A stretch of 64,000 nt of DNA, taken from NCBI GenBank assembly GCA_009780035.1, contig WRAU01000007.1:1-64000 (forward strand). The letters are read 5' to 3'. The notes beneath the pieces were generated by a model. That model saw only the letters and a list, made by a program, of their open reading frames with translations. It was not told where the DNA came from and ran no database searches. Below, in pieces: positions 52,164-61,552 of the stretch. This stretch comes from Alphaproteobacteria bacterium. Lineage in GTDB: Bacteria; Pseudomonadota; Alphaproteobacteria; WRAU01; Hepatincolaceae. Made by a program: the position numbers and the translations under genes. Each line of letters begins with the position of its first letter. Within the stretch, counting starts at the first letter, position 1.

Positions 52164-52946
52164 TTACTCCTGTGTTTTAATAGTTATGCAAGAAAGCTGT
52201 AATCCTTTGCCTTCATTACGATGTGTTGACCTCCTGTGTGAAAAAAATAAATCCTCATTTTTATAGGTATCTAGGTTTATTATATCCACATTATTCTTAT
52301 TAATACCATTTTTTATACCTATATTATAAGCATAAAGCGGCAAATTGAAAACATACTTTTTTTGTGCTTGTAATTTTTTAAAAAATTCATGGGCAGATTG
52401 GTCTTTATTAATAAAGCTATCATAAAAATTTTCATCTACCTCGTAGCTGTTTTCATGAATGCAGGGACCAATTACCATAAGGATATTATTTTTTGCAGAG
52501 CTTTTAAGTTTGGCAATAGTGTTTTGGATTATGCCACCCAGCAAACCCTTCCAGCCGCAGTGAATTGCTGCAATTTGTTTATTGATTGTATCGCAGAATA
52601 AAATTGGAATGCAATCAGCGGTATAAATGCCTAAAACTATATCTGATTCGCATGTTATCATACCATCGGCTTCAATATCGCATGGTGTAGATTTATCTGC
52701 TTGAATAACTTTAGGGCTATGCACTTGGTTGAGAGTTAACAATTTATTGGTGGGTAAGTTAAAACTTTTAGCAATTGCCTCTCTATTTTTTTCAACATGC
52801 TGAGGATTGTCTTCCAGTTTAAAACTGGTGTTAAGTGAAGAGTAAATGCCAGTGCTTAATCCGCCAACTCTGCCAAAAAAAGCATGGTCAATAAAACTAA
52901 TTTGCGATAAAAGTGAAGATTGCAAACGCAAGGGTGCTGTATTCAT
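52164..52946 (-). CDS. pgeF: Peptidoglycan editing factor PgeF (laccase-domain, YfiH)
   Basis: A 260-residue purine nucleoside-binding/multicopper-fold protein. E. coli YfiH trims misincorporated Ser from UDP-MurNAc, hence the name; other members act on nucleosides. HAFFGRVGGLS start, LTLNQVHS, AIHCGWKGLLGGI (Cys and His ligands) and FFSHRRSTHRNEGKGLQLS at the end are conserved. It pairs with prs in an operon and is normally next to midA. Confidence 0.93.
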   Translation of the reverse strand: MNTAPLRLQSSLLSQISFIDHAFFGRVGGLSTGIYSSLNTSFKLEDNPQHVEKNREAIAKSFNLPTNKLLTLNQVHSPKVIQADKSTPCDIEADGMITCESDIVLGIYTADCIPILFCDTINKQIAAIHCGWKGLLGGIIQNTIAKLKSSAKNNILMVIGPCIHENSYEVDENFYDSFINKDQSAHEFFKKLQAQKKYVFNLPLYAYNIGIKNGINKNNVDIINLDTYKNEDLFFSHRRSTHRNEGKGLQLSCITIKTQE

Positions 52947-52987
52947 AAATATAACTCCATATCCTTTTTGTTACGCTGATGTCCATT

Positions 52988-53017
52988 CCGTCATACCTGC
53001 GAAAGCAGGCATGACGG
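52988..53017. repeat. GTCATACC-type hairpin with GAAA loop
   Basis: A 13-base stem (52988-53000 with 53005-53017, one G-T-type mismatch) closes on GAAA. It lies between the histidine kinase end and the pgeF start and may end the kinase transcript. Same family as elements at 3584, 51074, 59236 and 61908. Confidence 0.8.
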
Positions 53018-53023
53018 GCTTAG

Positions 53024-54406
53024 TTAAATAGGAATAGTAATATCTACACGCAGACCACCGTATTGAGAATCGCCCAGCTCAATGCTGCCGCCATGTTTGG
53101 TAATAATATCTTTAACGATATACAACCCTAAGCCGACACTGCCTTTTTTAGCTGTTCTAGCCTCGTTTACTTTGTAAAAAGGGCGAAAAACCAGCTCTCT
53201 AGCTTCTTCAGGAATACCGCTGCCATCATCTTCTATGGTGATTGCTAAATTATGATTGCCTAAATCTTTGATTGTAATTTTAATTCTATTAGCAAATCCT
53301 ACCGCATTATTTAGAATATTATCTATGGCTCTGCGAAAAAGCAACGGGCTGATTTCAATATTTTTATGAGACTGTTCAAAACTAACATTAATGCTGATGC
53401 CAGCATAATTAGGATTTTTAATGATAGATTTAAAAAATTCTTTAATATTAGTATATTGTTTTTCATAAACTACAGAATCATCTCTGGCAAAACTTAGATA
53501 AGAAGAAATCATTTGATACATGCTGTCAACCTCTTCTTTTAACTCATGCGACAAAGGAGTTTCATTGACATCTAAAATTAAATTCATTTTAGTCAGCGAG
53601 GTTTTTAAATCATGTGATACGCTAGATAAAAGCATAGTCCGCTGCTCTATAAACCGCTGAATCTGCGAAGTCATTTCATTAAAGGCTATAGTAGTTTCAC
53701 GGATTTCAATTGAACCTCTTGGCTGAATATAAGGAATTTTTTCACCTTTGCCAAAAAGTTTCGCATATTTAGACAGCTTGTTAATTGGTCTTAGCTGCAG
53801 CCTAATAAACTGAATAATTATTAAAAGTGTAATAATGTATAGTAAAACCGCAGATATGATAAAGTAGGTTATAGGTTTCATAAAAAACAGTTCTTTTTCT
53901 AAATAAAAGGTAATGTAGATATTGTCCTTAATTAAAACTGAAAGACGCAGTATGGAGAAATCTTTGCCGTATTCCTTAATATAAATAGGGTTATTCGGTA
54001 TCTGTGCCTGAATTTCTTTAGCTAAATCAATACTGCGGCTGGTTGATTGCAGCATAGGGCTATTTTTATCATCAATTATTATCATCTGCGGGTTCAGCGT
54101 GGAATATTTGTTAGCTTTATCGATAGCATTTTGAATTTCCTCTGGAGTTGCAGCTTCATCAACCTGCGAAACAATATTAACAATATTGTTGGCGAGATTC
54201 CGCAATAAAAAAAGCTGCACTTTCCGCCAATAGCTGTCGTAAAAAATAATAGCTGCTGCCACATGAATCAATAGCAGAGTGCTGGATATTATCAAAATAG
54301 TGCGGTAATATAAACTTTTTGGTAAAAATTTCTTCAGCGGAATGATAATATATCTATGATAGAACCGTTTTAACTGTTTTAAAAAACTACTAAGATGCCA
54401 AAACAA
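53024..54406 (-). CDS. Sensor histidine kinase, EnvZ-like
   Basis: A 460-residue inner-membrane kinase. Helices at TILIISSTLLLIHVAAAIIF and YFIISAVLLYIITLLIIIQF enclose a periplasmic sensor region; a HAMP domain follows, then the H box LSSVSHDLKTSLTKM with the phosphorylated His, N box DNILNNAVGFA, and GSGIPEEARE plus GLGLYIVKDIITKHGG for ATP binding. I chose the TTG at 54406 after GAGGA; the frame is open 25 codons upstream, but that lies inside the regulator gene. It pairs with the regulator at 54390. The stimulus is unknown. Confidence 0.92.
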   Translation of the reverse strand: MFWHLSSFLKQLKRFYHRYIIIPLKKFLPKSLYYRTILIISSTLLLIHVAAAIIFYDSYWRKVQLFLLRNLANNIVNIVSQVDEAATPEEIQNAIDKANKYSTLNPQMIIIDDKNSPMLQSTSRSIDLAKEIQAQIPNNPIYIKEYGKDFSILRLSVLIKDNIYITFYLEKELFFMKPITYFIISAVLLYIITLLIIIQFIRLQLRPINKLSKYAKLFGKGEKIPYIQPRGSIEIRETTIAFNEMTSQIQRFIEQRTMLLSSVSHDLKTSLTKMNLILDVNETPLSHELKEEVDSMYQMISSYLSFARDDSVVYEKQYTNIKEFFKSIIKNPNYAGISINVSFEQSHKNIEISPLLFRRAIDNILNNAVGFANRIKITIKDLGNHNLAITIEDDGSGIPEEARELVFRPFYKVNEARTAKKGSVGLGLYIVKDIITKHGGSIELGDSQYGGLRVDITIPI

Positions 54407-55070
54407 AACCTTTTCCTCTGATAGTTTTAATGTGTTTTTTGCTGCTGCCCATGCTGTTTCGCAAACGCATGATATTAACATTTAAAGTATTAAGGTTGCT
54501 TTCATTTATTTGCTTGCCTAAGGCTTTAAGAATATCTTCTTTATCAATGATTTTATTGATATTATTTATAAATATTTTAAAAATTTCCATCTCTAAAGAA
54601 GATAAATTTACTTCTATGTCATTAATTTTCAGCGAATTATTAACTTTATTAAAGGCTATATCATTATACCTAATAATATCCTGCGAATTATCATCTAAAC
54701 CAAACCTTATTTTCAGCAGATTCTGCACCCGCAGCAGCAATTCTTTAGAATTAAAAGGCTTGGTTAAATAATCGTTTGCTCCGCAGGAAAGTGCTCCAAT
54801 TTTATTATCAATTTCATCAACTGCAGTCAGCATAATTGAGGGAATATTTATGCCGCTAGCGTGCAGCGAGGATATAAAATCTATGCCGTTTTCTTTTGGC
54901 ATCATGTAATCAACTATTAAAGCATTGAAAGAAATATATTTGATTAGTTTCCGAGCCTCAGCTGTATTCAACACATAAAAAGCTATGTAGCCGTTCTTCA
55001 TAAATAACTGCGATAGCAAATCTCCGATTTTTTCATCGTCGTCTATAATTAATACCTGCGGCTTAAACAT
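54390..55070 (-). CDS. OmpR-family response regulator
   Basis: A 226-residue regulator: receiver domain with DDDEK acidic pocket and phosphorylated Asp54 in LIVDYMMPKENG, then Thr and Lys of LTAVDE and YLTKPFNSKELLLRV. The C-terminal winged helix (about 130-226) has LEMEIFKIFINN and HIKTIRGKGFVL. It overlaps the kinase by 17 bases, so the pair is made together, and it follows the LOG gene by one base. Confidence 0.93.
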   Translation of the reverse strand: MFKPQVLIIDDDEKIGDLLSQLFMKNGYIAFYVLNTAEARKLIKYISFNALIVDYMMPKENGIDFISSLHASGINIPSIMLTAVDEIDNKIGALSCGANDYLTKPFNSKELLLRVQNLLKIRFGLDDNSQDIIRYNDIAFNKVNNSLKINDIEVNLSSLEMEIFKIFINNINKIIDKEDILKALGKQINESNLNTLNVNIMRLRNSMGSSKKHIKTIRGKGFVLAS

Positions 55071-55071
55071 T

Positions 55072-55860
55072 TTAATCCATAGAAAACAATCTGCTGGTTA
55101 CATATTCAAAAGTTTCTTCAATGGAATCGGTAATTAAGAATTTATTTTTATCGTCTTCACTAATTAGCGAATATTTTTCAAAAAGCTCTATATTTAAAAC
55201 CTTGCTGAAAAACTCTGAGCCGAAAAATACTACCGGAACTTTTTTACCCATTTTGTTGGTTTGTTCTAAGGTTAGCATTTCAAATAATTCGTCCATAGTG
55301 CCGAATCCGCCAGGAAAAACAATAAAAGCCTTAGCGAAATAAGCAAACCAAAATTTTCTCATGAAAAAATAATTAAAATTAATATCTAAATCTGCTGATA
55401 CATATTTATTAGAGCTTTGTTCAAAAGGCAGATCTATGTTTAAGCCGATAGTTCGCTCTCCGGCTTCATATGCTCCGCGGTTGGCAGCTTCCATAATGCC
55501 TGGTCCGCCGCCGGAACAGATATAGTATTTTTCTTTTTTCGGCAGATTTTTAGACCATGTAGCAAATTTATTAGCTAATTCCCGAGTTTTTTCATAATAT
55601 TCAGAAATTTCGTATTTATGCTCGGCCTTTTTTAAAAATTTTTCGGCAACGGCTTTATCTTCAGCAGTTTTTAAATTATCCTGCGCCAGTTTAAGATTTT
55701 TTCCAGCTTCCTCTTTAGACATAATCCGCGCTGATCCATACATGACAATGGTGTTATGAATATCTTGATCTTCAAGTTTGTCTTTTGCTTGAATATATTC
55801 ATTAATAATGCGGTATAATCTTGCTTCCCGAGAGTTTAAATTATTTATTTTATCTTCCAT
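55072..55860 (-). CDS. LOG-family (TIGR00730) Rossmann protein
   Basis: A 262-residue protein of the lysine-decarboxylase-like (LOG) family, most of which are nucleotide 5'-monophosphate phosphoribohydrolases. ICSGGGPGIMEAANRGA and VFPGGFGTMDELFEMLT are the two signature motifs. An N-terminal helical extension of about 110 residues (coiled, Lys/Glu-rich) makes it longer than the plant-type enzyme. It overlaps pgsA by 11 bases and is followed by the regulator gene; why these travel together is unclear. Confidence 0.88.
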   Translation of the reverse strand: MEDKINNLNSREARLYRIINEYIQAKDKLEDQDIHNTIVMYGSARIMSKEEAGKNLKLAQDNLKTAEDKAVAEKFLKKAEHKYEISEYYEKTRELANKFATWSKNLPKKEKYYICSGGGPGIMEAANRGAYEAGERTIGLNIDLPFEQSSNKYVSADLDINFNYFFMRKFWFAYFAKAFIVFPGGFGTMDELFEMLTLEQTNKMGKKVPVVFFGSEFFSKVLNIELFEKYSLISEDDKNKFLITDSIEETFEYVTSRLFSMD

Positions 55861-56428
55861 GTGCTGCTCCTTTTTTAATAGATTTATATGATTGATTAAG
55901 ATATTGAAAACCCGATAACAGTGAGAGAATTACTGAGAAAAATAGTAAAAGTATCCCAAAATTCATACAGTTTTCATAAAAATTATTTTCTCTGCCGCCA
56001 ATGATTAAGAATCCAAGGGCGAGCATTTGAAAAGTGGCTTTGTATTTTCCTATTCTATTGACTTTAATAATTACCTGCTGGGTGGCAATACCCTCACGCA
56101 CGCCAGAAATTACCAGTTCTCTTAAAATGGTTATCATCACGGGGATAATAATTACTTTGGCTAAATCTGTTTCTTTTAGCAAAACCATAATGCAGACAAT
56201 AATAATTAAAGATTTATCGGCAATAGGGTCAAAAATTCGCCCAAAGTTAGAAATAACCTGATATTTGCGGGCAAGATAGCCGTCAAGAAAATCGGTAATG
56301 CTAGCGATGGCAAATAATGCAAGAAACACCCAGCGGTTAAAAACAGTATCTTCCACATACAGCATAACAATAAAACTAGGAATAATAACTAATCTTATTA
56401 ATGTTAAGATATTAGGCAGTTGTTTCAT
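55850..56428 (-). CDS. pgsA: CDP-diacylglycerol-glycerol-3-phosphate 3-phosphatidyltransferase
   Basis: A 192-residue membrane enzyme for phosphatidylglycerol synthesis. The CDP-alcohol phosphatidyltransferase signature DFLDGYLARKYQVISNFGRI continues to DPIAD, with all Asp and Arg residues in place; four to six hydrophobic helices flank it. It starts a likely operon pgsA-LOG-regulator-kinase, linking phospholipid synthesis to an EnvZ/OmpR-like system. uvrC and pgsA are often adjacent in alphaproteobacteria; here they are 3 kb apart. Confidence 0.94.
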   Translation of the reverse strand: MKQLPNILTLIRLVIIPSFIVMLYVEDTVFNRWVFLALFAIASITDFLDGYLARKYQVISNFGRIFDPIADKSLIIIVCIMVLLKETDLAKVIIIPVMITILRELVISGVREGIATQQVIIKVNRIGKYKATFQMLALGFLIIGGRENNFYENCMNFGILLLFFSVILSLLSGFQYLNQSYKSIKKGAAHGR

Positions 56429-56590
56429 TTAGTTCATGCACCTTAATTATAATAGTAGAATATATCATATTCGTAATTAATGGAAGTAATTAATTATTTT
56501 TTATCATTGCAAATTTGTGTAGTTTTTTGTTATAATTATTGATATAAATAATTAGATTCTTTTACTTTTTAACTTAAAAAGGTAGTTTTT

Positions 56591-57841
56591 ATGAGTGTTA
56601 TAGATCGTTTTATAAAATATACTAAAATCAATACCACCACTGTTCCTAAAACAGGAGCTTTACCTAGCAATAAAGCTGAGTTTGATTTAGCAAATTTAAT
56701 CGCACAAGAACTTCAAGATATTGGTCTTGTTGATGTTAAAGTCGCCGATAATTGTATTTTAACGGCACGGCTGCCTGCTAATACAAATATAGCTGTTCCT
56801 CGTCTTATGTTCTCGGCACACTTAGATACCAGCAGCGAGCAAAAAGGGGATACCTATGCCCAAATTCACAAGTATAACGGCGGCGATATTGTTCTAAATG
56901 CTGAACAAAATATAATTATGCAGGCTAGTAAATTTCCTGAATTAAAAAATTATGTTGGCGAAGATATAATTACAACAGATGGCACTTCGCTGCTGGGAGC
57001 TGACGATAAAGCCGGGCTTGCTGCCATTGTAGAAGGGCTGCAATATTTGGTTGATAATCCTCATATTAAGCATGGCGAAATTAAAGTTGCATTTTTACCT
57101 GATGAAGAGCAGGGGCTGCTTGGAGCAAAAGCGTTTACGGAAGAAAATTTTGCTGAACTTGGTTTTATGCTAGATGGCGGCAGCTTGGGTGAATATTCCA
57201 CGGAGAATTGGAATGCCGATGATGCTGAGATAGTTTTTCATGGGGTAAGTGCCCACCCCATGTCAGCAAAGGGCAAAATGATAAACTCTCTTTTAATTGC
57301 CCATGAATTTATTTCAAAGTTTCCCTCTGCTGAAAGACCAGAGCTCACAGAAGGCATCGAGGGCTATTTTTGGGTAAAAAATATTCAAGGAAATACCAGC
57401 AAAACTATATTAAATATTGATGTTAGAGATTTTGGGGCAGAAACTAGACTTAAAAGGTTAGATTTTATCCACAATCTCGTTGCAGAATTTAATAAAACTT
57501 ACGGAGAAAATACCGTAGAGGCTGCTGTAAATTCAAGATACTCTAATGTGGCAAATCACTTACAGCAGTTTCCTTGGACAGAAGAGTTAATATTAAAGGC
57601 TATGAATAATCTAAATATTAAGCCCAAAAAATTAATAATGCGGGGCGGCTATGATGGAGCTGTGCTTTCGCAAAAAGGGATACCTTGTCCTAATATATTT
57701 ACCGGAGCTTATAATTTTCATAGCATTTATGAATTTTTACCTGTGAAATCTTTAAATTTAGCAGCATCTATGGTTGCAGAATTAGCGGCTATTTTAGTTA
57801 GTTATGCTGAACAAAATCAAATCAAATCAAATAAAAAATAG
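56591..57841 (+). CDS. pepT: Peptidase T (tripeptide aminopeptidase)
   Basis: A 416-residue cytosolic M20 metallopeptidase that removes N-terminal residues from tripeptides. MFSAHLDTSSE gives zinc ligand His77 with Asp79, GTSLLGADDKAGLAAIVE the bridging Asp, FLPDEEQGLLGA the catalytic Glu and FMLDGGSLGE the further ligand; HSIYEFLPV ends the site. Complete in length. The carrier gene follows after nine bases, so peptide breakdown and dicarboxylate transport may be co-expressed. Confidence 0.95.
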   Translation: MSVIDRFIKYTKINTTTVPKTGALPSNKAEFDLANLIAQELQDIGLVDVKVADNCILTARLPANTNIAVPRLMFSAHLDTSSEQKGDTYAQIHKYNGGDIVLNAEQNIIMQASKFPELKNYVGEDIITTDGTSLLGADDKAGLAAIVEGLQYLVDNPHIKHGEIKVAFLPDEEQGLLGAKAFTEENFAELGFMLDGGSLGEYSTENWNADDAEIVFHGVSAHPMSAKGKMINSLLIAHEFISKFPSAERPELTEGIEGYFWVKNIQGNTSKTILNIDVRDFGAETRLKRLDFIHNLVAEFNKTYGENTVEAAVNSRYSNVANHLQQFPWTEELILKAMNNLNIKPKKLIMRGGYDGAVLSQKGIPCPNIFTGAYNFHSIYEFLPVKSLNLAASMVAELAAILVSYAEQNQIKSNKK

Positions 57842-57850
57842 GGAAGTAAA

Positions 57851-59224
57851 ATGATAATATCGGCTTTAATTGTTATTGCAACAATTATTTTAATTGGAAG
57901 ACTAATACTAAAAGGATATTCTGCTAAAATTGTTCTCTTAATCGGAGGTTTTGTTTTAATGACCTCAGCATACCTGCTAAAAACAGGGGAGGTATTGCCA
58001 AGCAATGTTAAGCCTACAGGTTTGATGATTGGTGATCTGCTGGCTTTTTTAGATTATATGTTCAGTATAAATAGTGCTGGGCTAGGCTTAATAATTATGC
58101 TTTTGAGCGGATTTTCTATGTATATGTCCGAAATTAAAGCCAACGATGCGGTGGTGTTAGTTTTTACGAAACCGCTCAAAAAGCTGAACTCGCCCTCAAC
58201 ATTGCTGTTTTTAGCCTATCTTGTGGGGGTATCTTTAACACTAGCCGTGCCTTCGGCTAGCGGTTTAGGATTATTGCTGATGGTAACCATGTTTCCGACT
58301 CTTGTGGCACTTTCTATCAGCCCTCTTTCAGCCGCTGCAGTAATTGCTACCAGCAGTGCCGTAACATTTTCTCCTTTAGCTGTAGATAGTATCGCTGCCG
58401 CAAACTTTTTAGGAGAAAATCTGCTAGTATTTACACTTTATAAAGTTCTGCCGGTAGCTTTGGCAACAATTTTAGTTGTGGGCATAGCTCATGTTTTTTG
58501 GCAAAAATATATGGATAAAAAAATCGGCTTTAAACCTGTAGAGCTCAACACAAGTGCTGATACTTTAACTGCCCCTAAATTTTATGCCGTATTCCCATTT
58601 TTACCAATTATATTTGCGATAGTGTTTTCGCCGGTAGTTATGGACGAGTTAGGCTTTAGCTTTACTTTGAGTGTAAATGTGGTGGTTTTATTATCTATAG
58701 GTATAATATTTATTTCCGAATTATGTGTAAAAAGAAATTTCAAAGAAGTATGCAGCACTTTTGAAAGTTTTTTTAAAGGAATGGGAGATTCTTTTACCTC
58801 TGTGGTGGTTCTTTTAGTAGCAGCCGGTTTTTTTGCCCATGGCTTAATGGCAATCGGCATTATTGATGATATGATTAATTTATCAAAAGATGTCGGCTTG
58901 CCATCGCACTTTATGACTGTTCTTTTAGCAGTTATAACCTTAGGCGGAGCTTTTATGACCGGTTCTGGCAATGCAATTTACCTGGCATTTGCTCCTATGA
59001 TACCGGCTTTAGCAAAAAGTTTGGGCATAAGCGGAACTACTATGATGCTGCCAATGCTGCAAGCCTCTAATATGGGGCGGGCGATGTCTCCGGTAAGCGG
59101 TGTAGTAATAGCAGTAGCCGGTATTGCTAAGGTGAGCCCGTTTGACATTATGAAAAGAACCGCGCTACCAGTTTTTATTGGCTTTTTATTTAATTTAATT
59201 ATTACGCTAATATTTATTTCGTAA
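57851..59224 (+). CDS. dcuC: C4-dicarboxylate carrier, DcuC family
   Basis: A 457-residue inner-membrane protein with about 12 helices. GRLILKGYSAKIVLLIGGFVL resembles the DcuC start, SMYMSEIKANDAVVLVFTKP, SASGLGLLLMVTMFPTLVAL and MTGSGNAIYLAFAPMIPAL fit the family. DcuC exports succinate or exchanges it for fumarate during anaerobic growth. The aspartate released by peptidases such as the neighbouring pepT could feed fumarate respiration; this is inference. Confidence 0.88.
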   Translation: MIISALIVIATIILIGRLILKGYSAKIVLLIGGFVLMTSAYLLKTGEVLPSNVKPTGLMIGDLLAFLDYMFSINSAGLGLIIMLLSGFSMYMSEIKANDAVVLVFTKPLKKLNSPSTLLFLAYLVGVSLTLAVPSASGLGLLLMVTMFPTLVALSISPLSAAAVIATSSAVTFSPLAVDSIAAANFLGENLLVFTLYKVLPVALATILVVGIAHVFWQKYMDKKIGFKPVELNTSADTLTAPKFYAVFPFLPIIFAIVFSPVVMDELGFSFTLSVNVVVLLSIGIIFISELCVKRNFKEVCSTFESFFKGMGDSFTSVVVLLVAAGFFAHGLMAIGIIDDMINLSKDVGLPSHFMTVLLAVITLGGAFMTGSGNAIYLAFAPMIPALAKSLGISGTTMMLPMLQASNMGRAMSPVSGVVIAVAGIAKVSPFDIMKRTALPVFIGFLFNLIITLIFIS

Positions 59225-59235
59225 AATAGACTATT

Positions 59236-59265
59236 CCGTCATACCGTCTGCACACGGTATGACGG
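59236..59265. terminator. Bidirectional 12-bp hairpin between dcuC and uvrC
   Basis: CCGTCATACCGT (59236-59247) pairs perfectly with its complement at 59254-59265. It lies between convergent genes, so it may end both messages. It belongs to the GTCATACC repeat family, here with a six-base loop in place of GAAA. Confidence 0.75.
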
Positions 59266-59279
59266 GTTTATGGCATAAC

Positions 59280-61133
59280 CTAATGAAAGTAATTAAATAT
59301 ATTTTTGGCAATATTTTCACTAATACCCTTAACTTTTTTTAATTCTTCAATGCTAGCATCTTTTACCTTTTCAATAGAGCCGAAATAGTTAAGCAGCTCT
59401 TTTTTTCGTTTGCTGCCAATTTCTGGGATTTTATCAATTGATGACTTGGTCAGAGAATTTAGTTTGCGTTTAGCAACGCTTTTAACCGCATGGCGATGGA
59501 CTTCATTACGAATCATTTGAATAAAATGCAATGTGGAAGAAAATTTATTGGGGTGCAGCTCTTCCCCGCTATCAGTAAAAAGAGTTTCTTCGCCGGCGTT
59601 TCTATCAGCTCCTTTAGCGATAGCCACCAATTTTATGTTAGATATATTTAATTCATGCAAAACCTGCATAGCGATACTAAGCTGCCCCTTGCCGCCATCT
59701 ATAAAAACCAGCTGCGGAATTTCTTGATTTTCTTTCAGCATTCTCACAAATCTTCTTAAAAGAGTATGCCTTAAAATTGCGTAGTCGTCCCGCGTATCTA
59801 TGGTTTCATCTTTTAAATTAAAGGTGCGGTATTCCTTTTTTTCAAAGCCATAAACTCTAACGGAAACCATTGCTCCCAGCGGAAAAGTGCCATAGAGATG
59901 CGAGTTATCGTAAACCTCAATTTTAGTAATTGACTGAGAAATTTTAAAATAACTCTGCAAGTCTGCAAAATGCTTTTGCCATTTTTGCGACTTTTCTTCA
60001 TATTTGTTAAGGCTTTCAAAAGCATTTCGCACCACAATATCCATAATTTCAGCTGATCGCTTGCTTTTAGGATTACTGATAACCGCCTTTTTACCTCGTT
60101 GATTCTTAAGAAAAGTTTGTAGAATTTCCGTAGATTCTTTTTCTAAGGCAATATTGGTATAAATTTTATCGGGAATATCGCGGTTATCGTAAAATTGTGT
60201 AATAAAAGAAGACAGAGCGTTTTCTTGGCTTTCTTCAAGTAAAATTTTACTGGGAAAATCTAAGCTGCCGTAATTATGCCCGTTTTTAAACATAAAAACC
60301 TTAAATAAATAATAGCCGTTGTGTTCTATTAGGGCTAAAAAATCGGAATTTTCGTTGTTATCCAGCATAATGCTTTGCGAGGCATTCAGCTGCGATAGAG
60401 CTTTAATGCGTTCACGAAAAATTATCGCCTGTTCAAAATTGTTGTTTTGGCTGGCGGCAAGCATGGCTTGCTTCAATTCATTTTTAAGATTATCGGTAGA
60501 TCCTTTTAAAAAGAAAACAGTCTGCTTAAGGCTTTCTGCATAATCTGCTTTAGATATTTTATTAACACAAGGAGCAGAGCACCGCTTAATTTGATATAAT
60601 ACACAAGGCTGTTTGCGGCTTTCAAAGGCGGTATCAGAGCAGCTGCGCAGATGAAACATTCGTTGAATTGCCTTAATACTTTCTTCAACATTTACGGCGG
60701 AGGCGAATGGTCCAAAGGTGTTTTTATCTGGCGTGCCGTTTTTGCTTCTAATTTTGGTAATTCTAGGAAAGTCGTTGGTGTGTTCAATTTTAATAAATGG
60801 AAACGCTTTATCGTCTTTCAGCAGAATATTATAGCGGGGCTTAAAGTGTTTTATTAAATCGGATTCTAAAAGCAGGGCGTCTTGTTCATCTTTAGTAATT
60901 ACCCATTCAATATGATTAATTAAGCTAACCATTACCTCTGTGCGCGGCAGCAGGTGAAGGTTAGAGTAGGAGGTAATACGATTTTTTAGATTCTTCGCCT
61001 TGCCGATATAGATAATTTTTCTTTGCGAATCCATCATTTTGTAAATGCCGGCTGATAGCGGAATATCGGCAGATAGGTTTTTTATAAGGTCTTTACCAAT
61101 TATTTTAGGCAGTTGATTTTTTTTTATTGACAT
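59280..61133 (-). CDS. uvrC: Excinuclease ABC subunit C
   Basis: A 617-residue nucleotide-excision-repair nuclease. GIYKMMDSQRKIIYIGKAKNLKNRI is the GIY-YIG domain for the 3' cut; a UVR motif lies near 207-240; the C-terminal RNase H-like endonuclease domain starts at YDNSHLYGTFPLGAMV, with YAILRHTLLRR and LVFIDGGKGQLSIA; two helix-hairpin-helix motifs end it (DKIPEIGSKRKKELLNYFGS). Length normal. Confidence 0.96.
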   Translation of the reverse strand: MSIKKNQLPKIIGKDLIKNLSADIPLSAGIYKMMDSQRKIIYIGKAKNLKNRITSYSNLHLLPRTEVMVSLINHIEWVITKDEQDALLLESDLIKHFKPRYNILLKDDKAFPFIKIEHTNDFPRITKIRSKNGTPDKNTFGPFASAVNVEESIKAIQRMFHLRSCSDTAFESRKQPCVLYQIKRCSAPCVNKISKADYAESLKQTVFFLKGSTDNLKNELKQAMLAASQNNNFEQAIIFRERIKALSQLNASQSIMLDNNENSDFLALIEHNGYYLFKVFMFKNGHNYGSLDFPSKILLEESQENALSSFITQFYDNRDIPDKIYTNIALEKESTEILQTFLKNQRGKKAVISNPKSKRSAEIMDIVVRNAFESLNKYEEKSQKWQKHFADLQSYFKISQSITKIEVYDNSHLYGTFPLGAMVSVRVYGFEKKEYRTFNLKDETIDTRDDYAILRHTLLRRFVRMLKENQEIPQLVFIDGGKGQLSIAMQVLHELNISNIKLVAIAKGADRNAGEETLFTDSGEELHPNKFSSTLHFIQMIRNEVHRHAVKSVAKRKLNSLTKSSIDKIPEIGSKRKKELLNYFGSIEKVKDASIEELKKVKGISENIAKNIFNYFH

Positions 61134-61552
61134 GGATTTATGGGGTTTTATCTTAAACTGCGGTTTTAGTTGTCAAGCACTATTTTATTATTTTATATTT
61201 TCTATCTGCAGGCTTTTTATTTATTACTGCGAATCAATAGTTAATTTTTTATCCACTGAATCTGTGGATAGATTTGTGGATAAATTTTACAATTCTTATT
61301 GTATCAAGAAAATAATTTTTTGCCTATTTTTTAAATAGAATTTATAAATTACGGATTTTACTGGAGTTGAGTGATTTTGATTGTGTAATTTCTATTTTTT
61401 CATGCAGCAAAAAGCAGGCAAACCTTAAATGTGTATAACTAATATAATTTGTGTTTCGCTTATTAATAATTATCAAGAAATGGTAAAATAATTTGCCGCT
61501 TTTGGAGATTGTATTACAATAAATTACATCGTAATACAACAAGGAGATAGTT
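61134..61552. other. Long AT-rich gap with a cluster of DnaA-box-like sites
   Basis: No gene is visible in these 419 bases between divergent uvrC and the antitoxin gene. Three nonamers close to the DnaA box lie within 35 bases: TTATCCACT (61249-61257), CTATCCACA on the reverse strand (61263-61271) and a perfect TTATCCACA on the reverse strand (61275-61283). AT-rich stretches flank them. This could be a DnaA-regulated site or part of an origin; the operator at 61509 is listed separately. Confidence 0.45.
61509..61539. promoter_or_regulatory. Operator-like palindrome of the antitoxin gene
   Basis: TTGTATTAC (61509-61517) and its exact complement GTAATACAA (61531-61539) are separated by 13 bases, and a further ATTAC half-site lies between. 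It stands 14 bases before the antitoxin ATG with an AAGGAG site in between. Ribbon-helix-helix antitoxins usually repress their own promoters at such palindromes. Confidence 0.65.
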
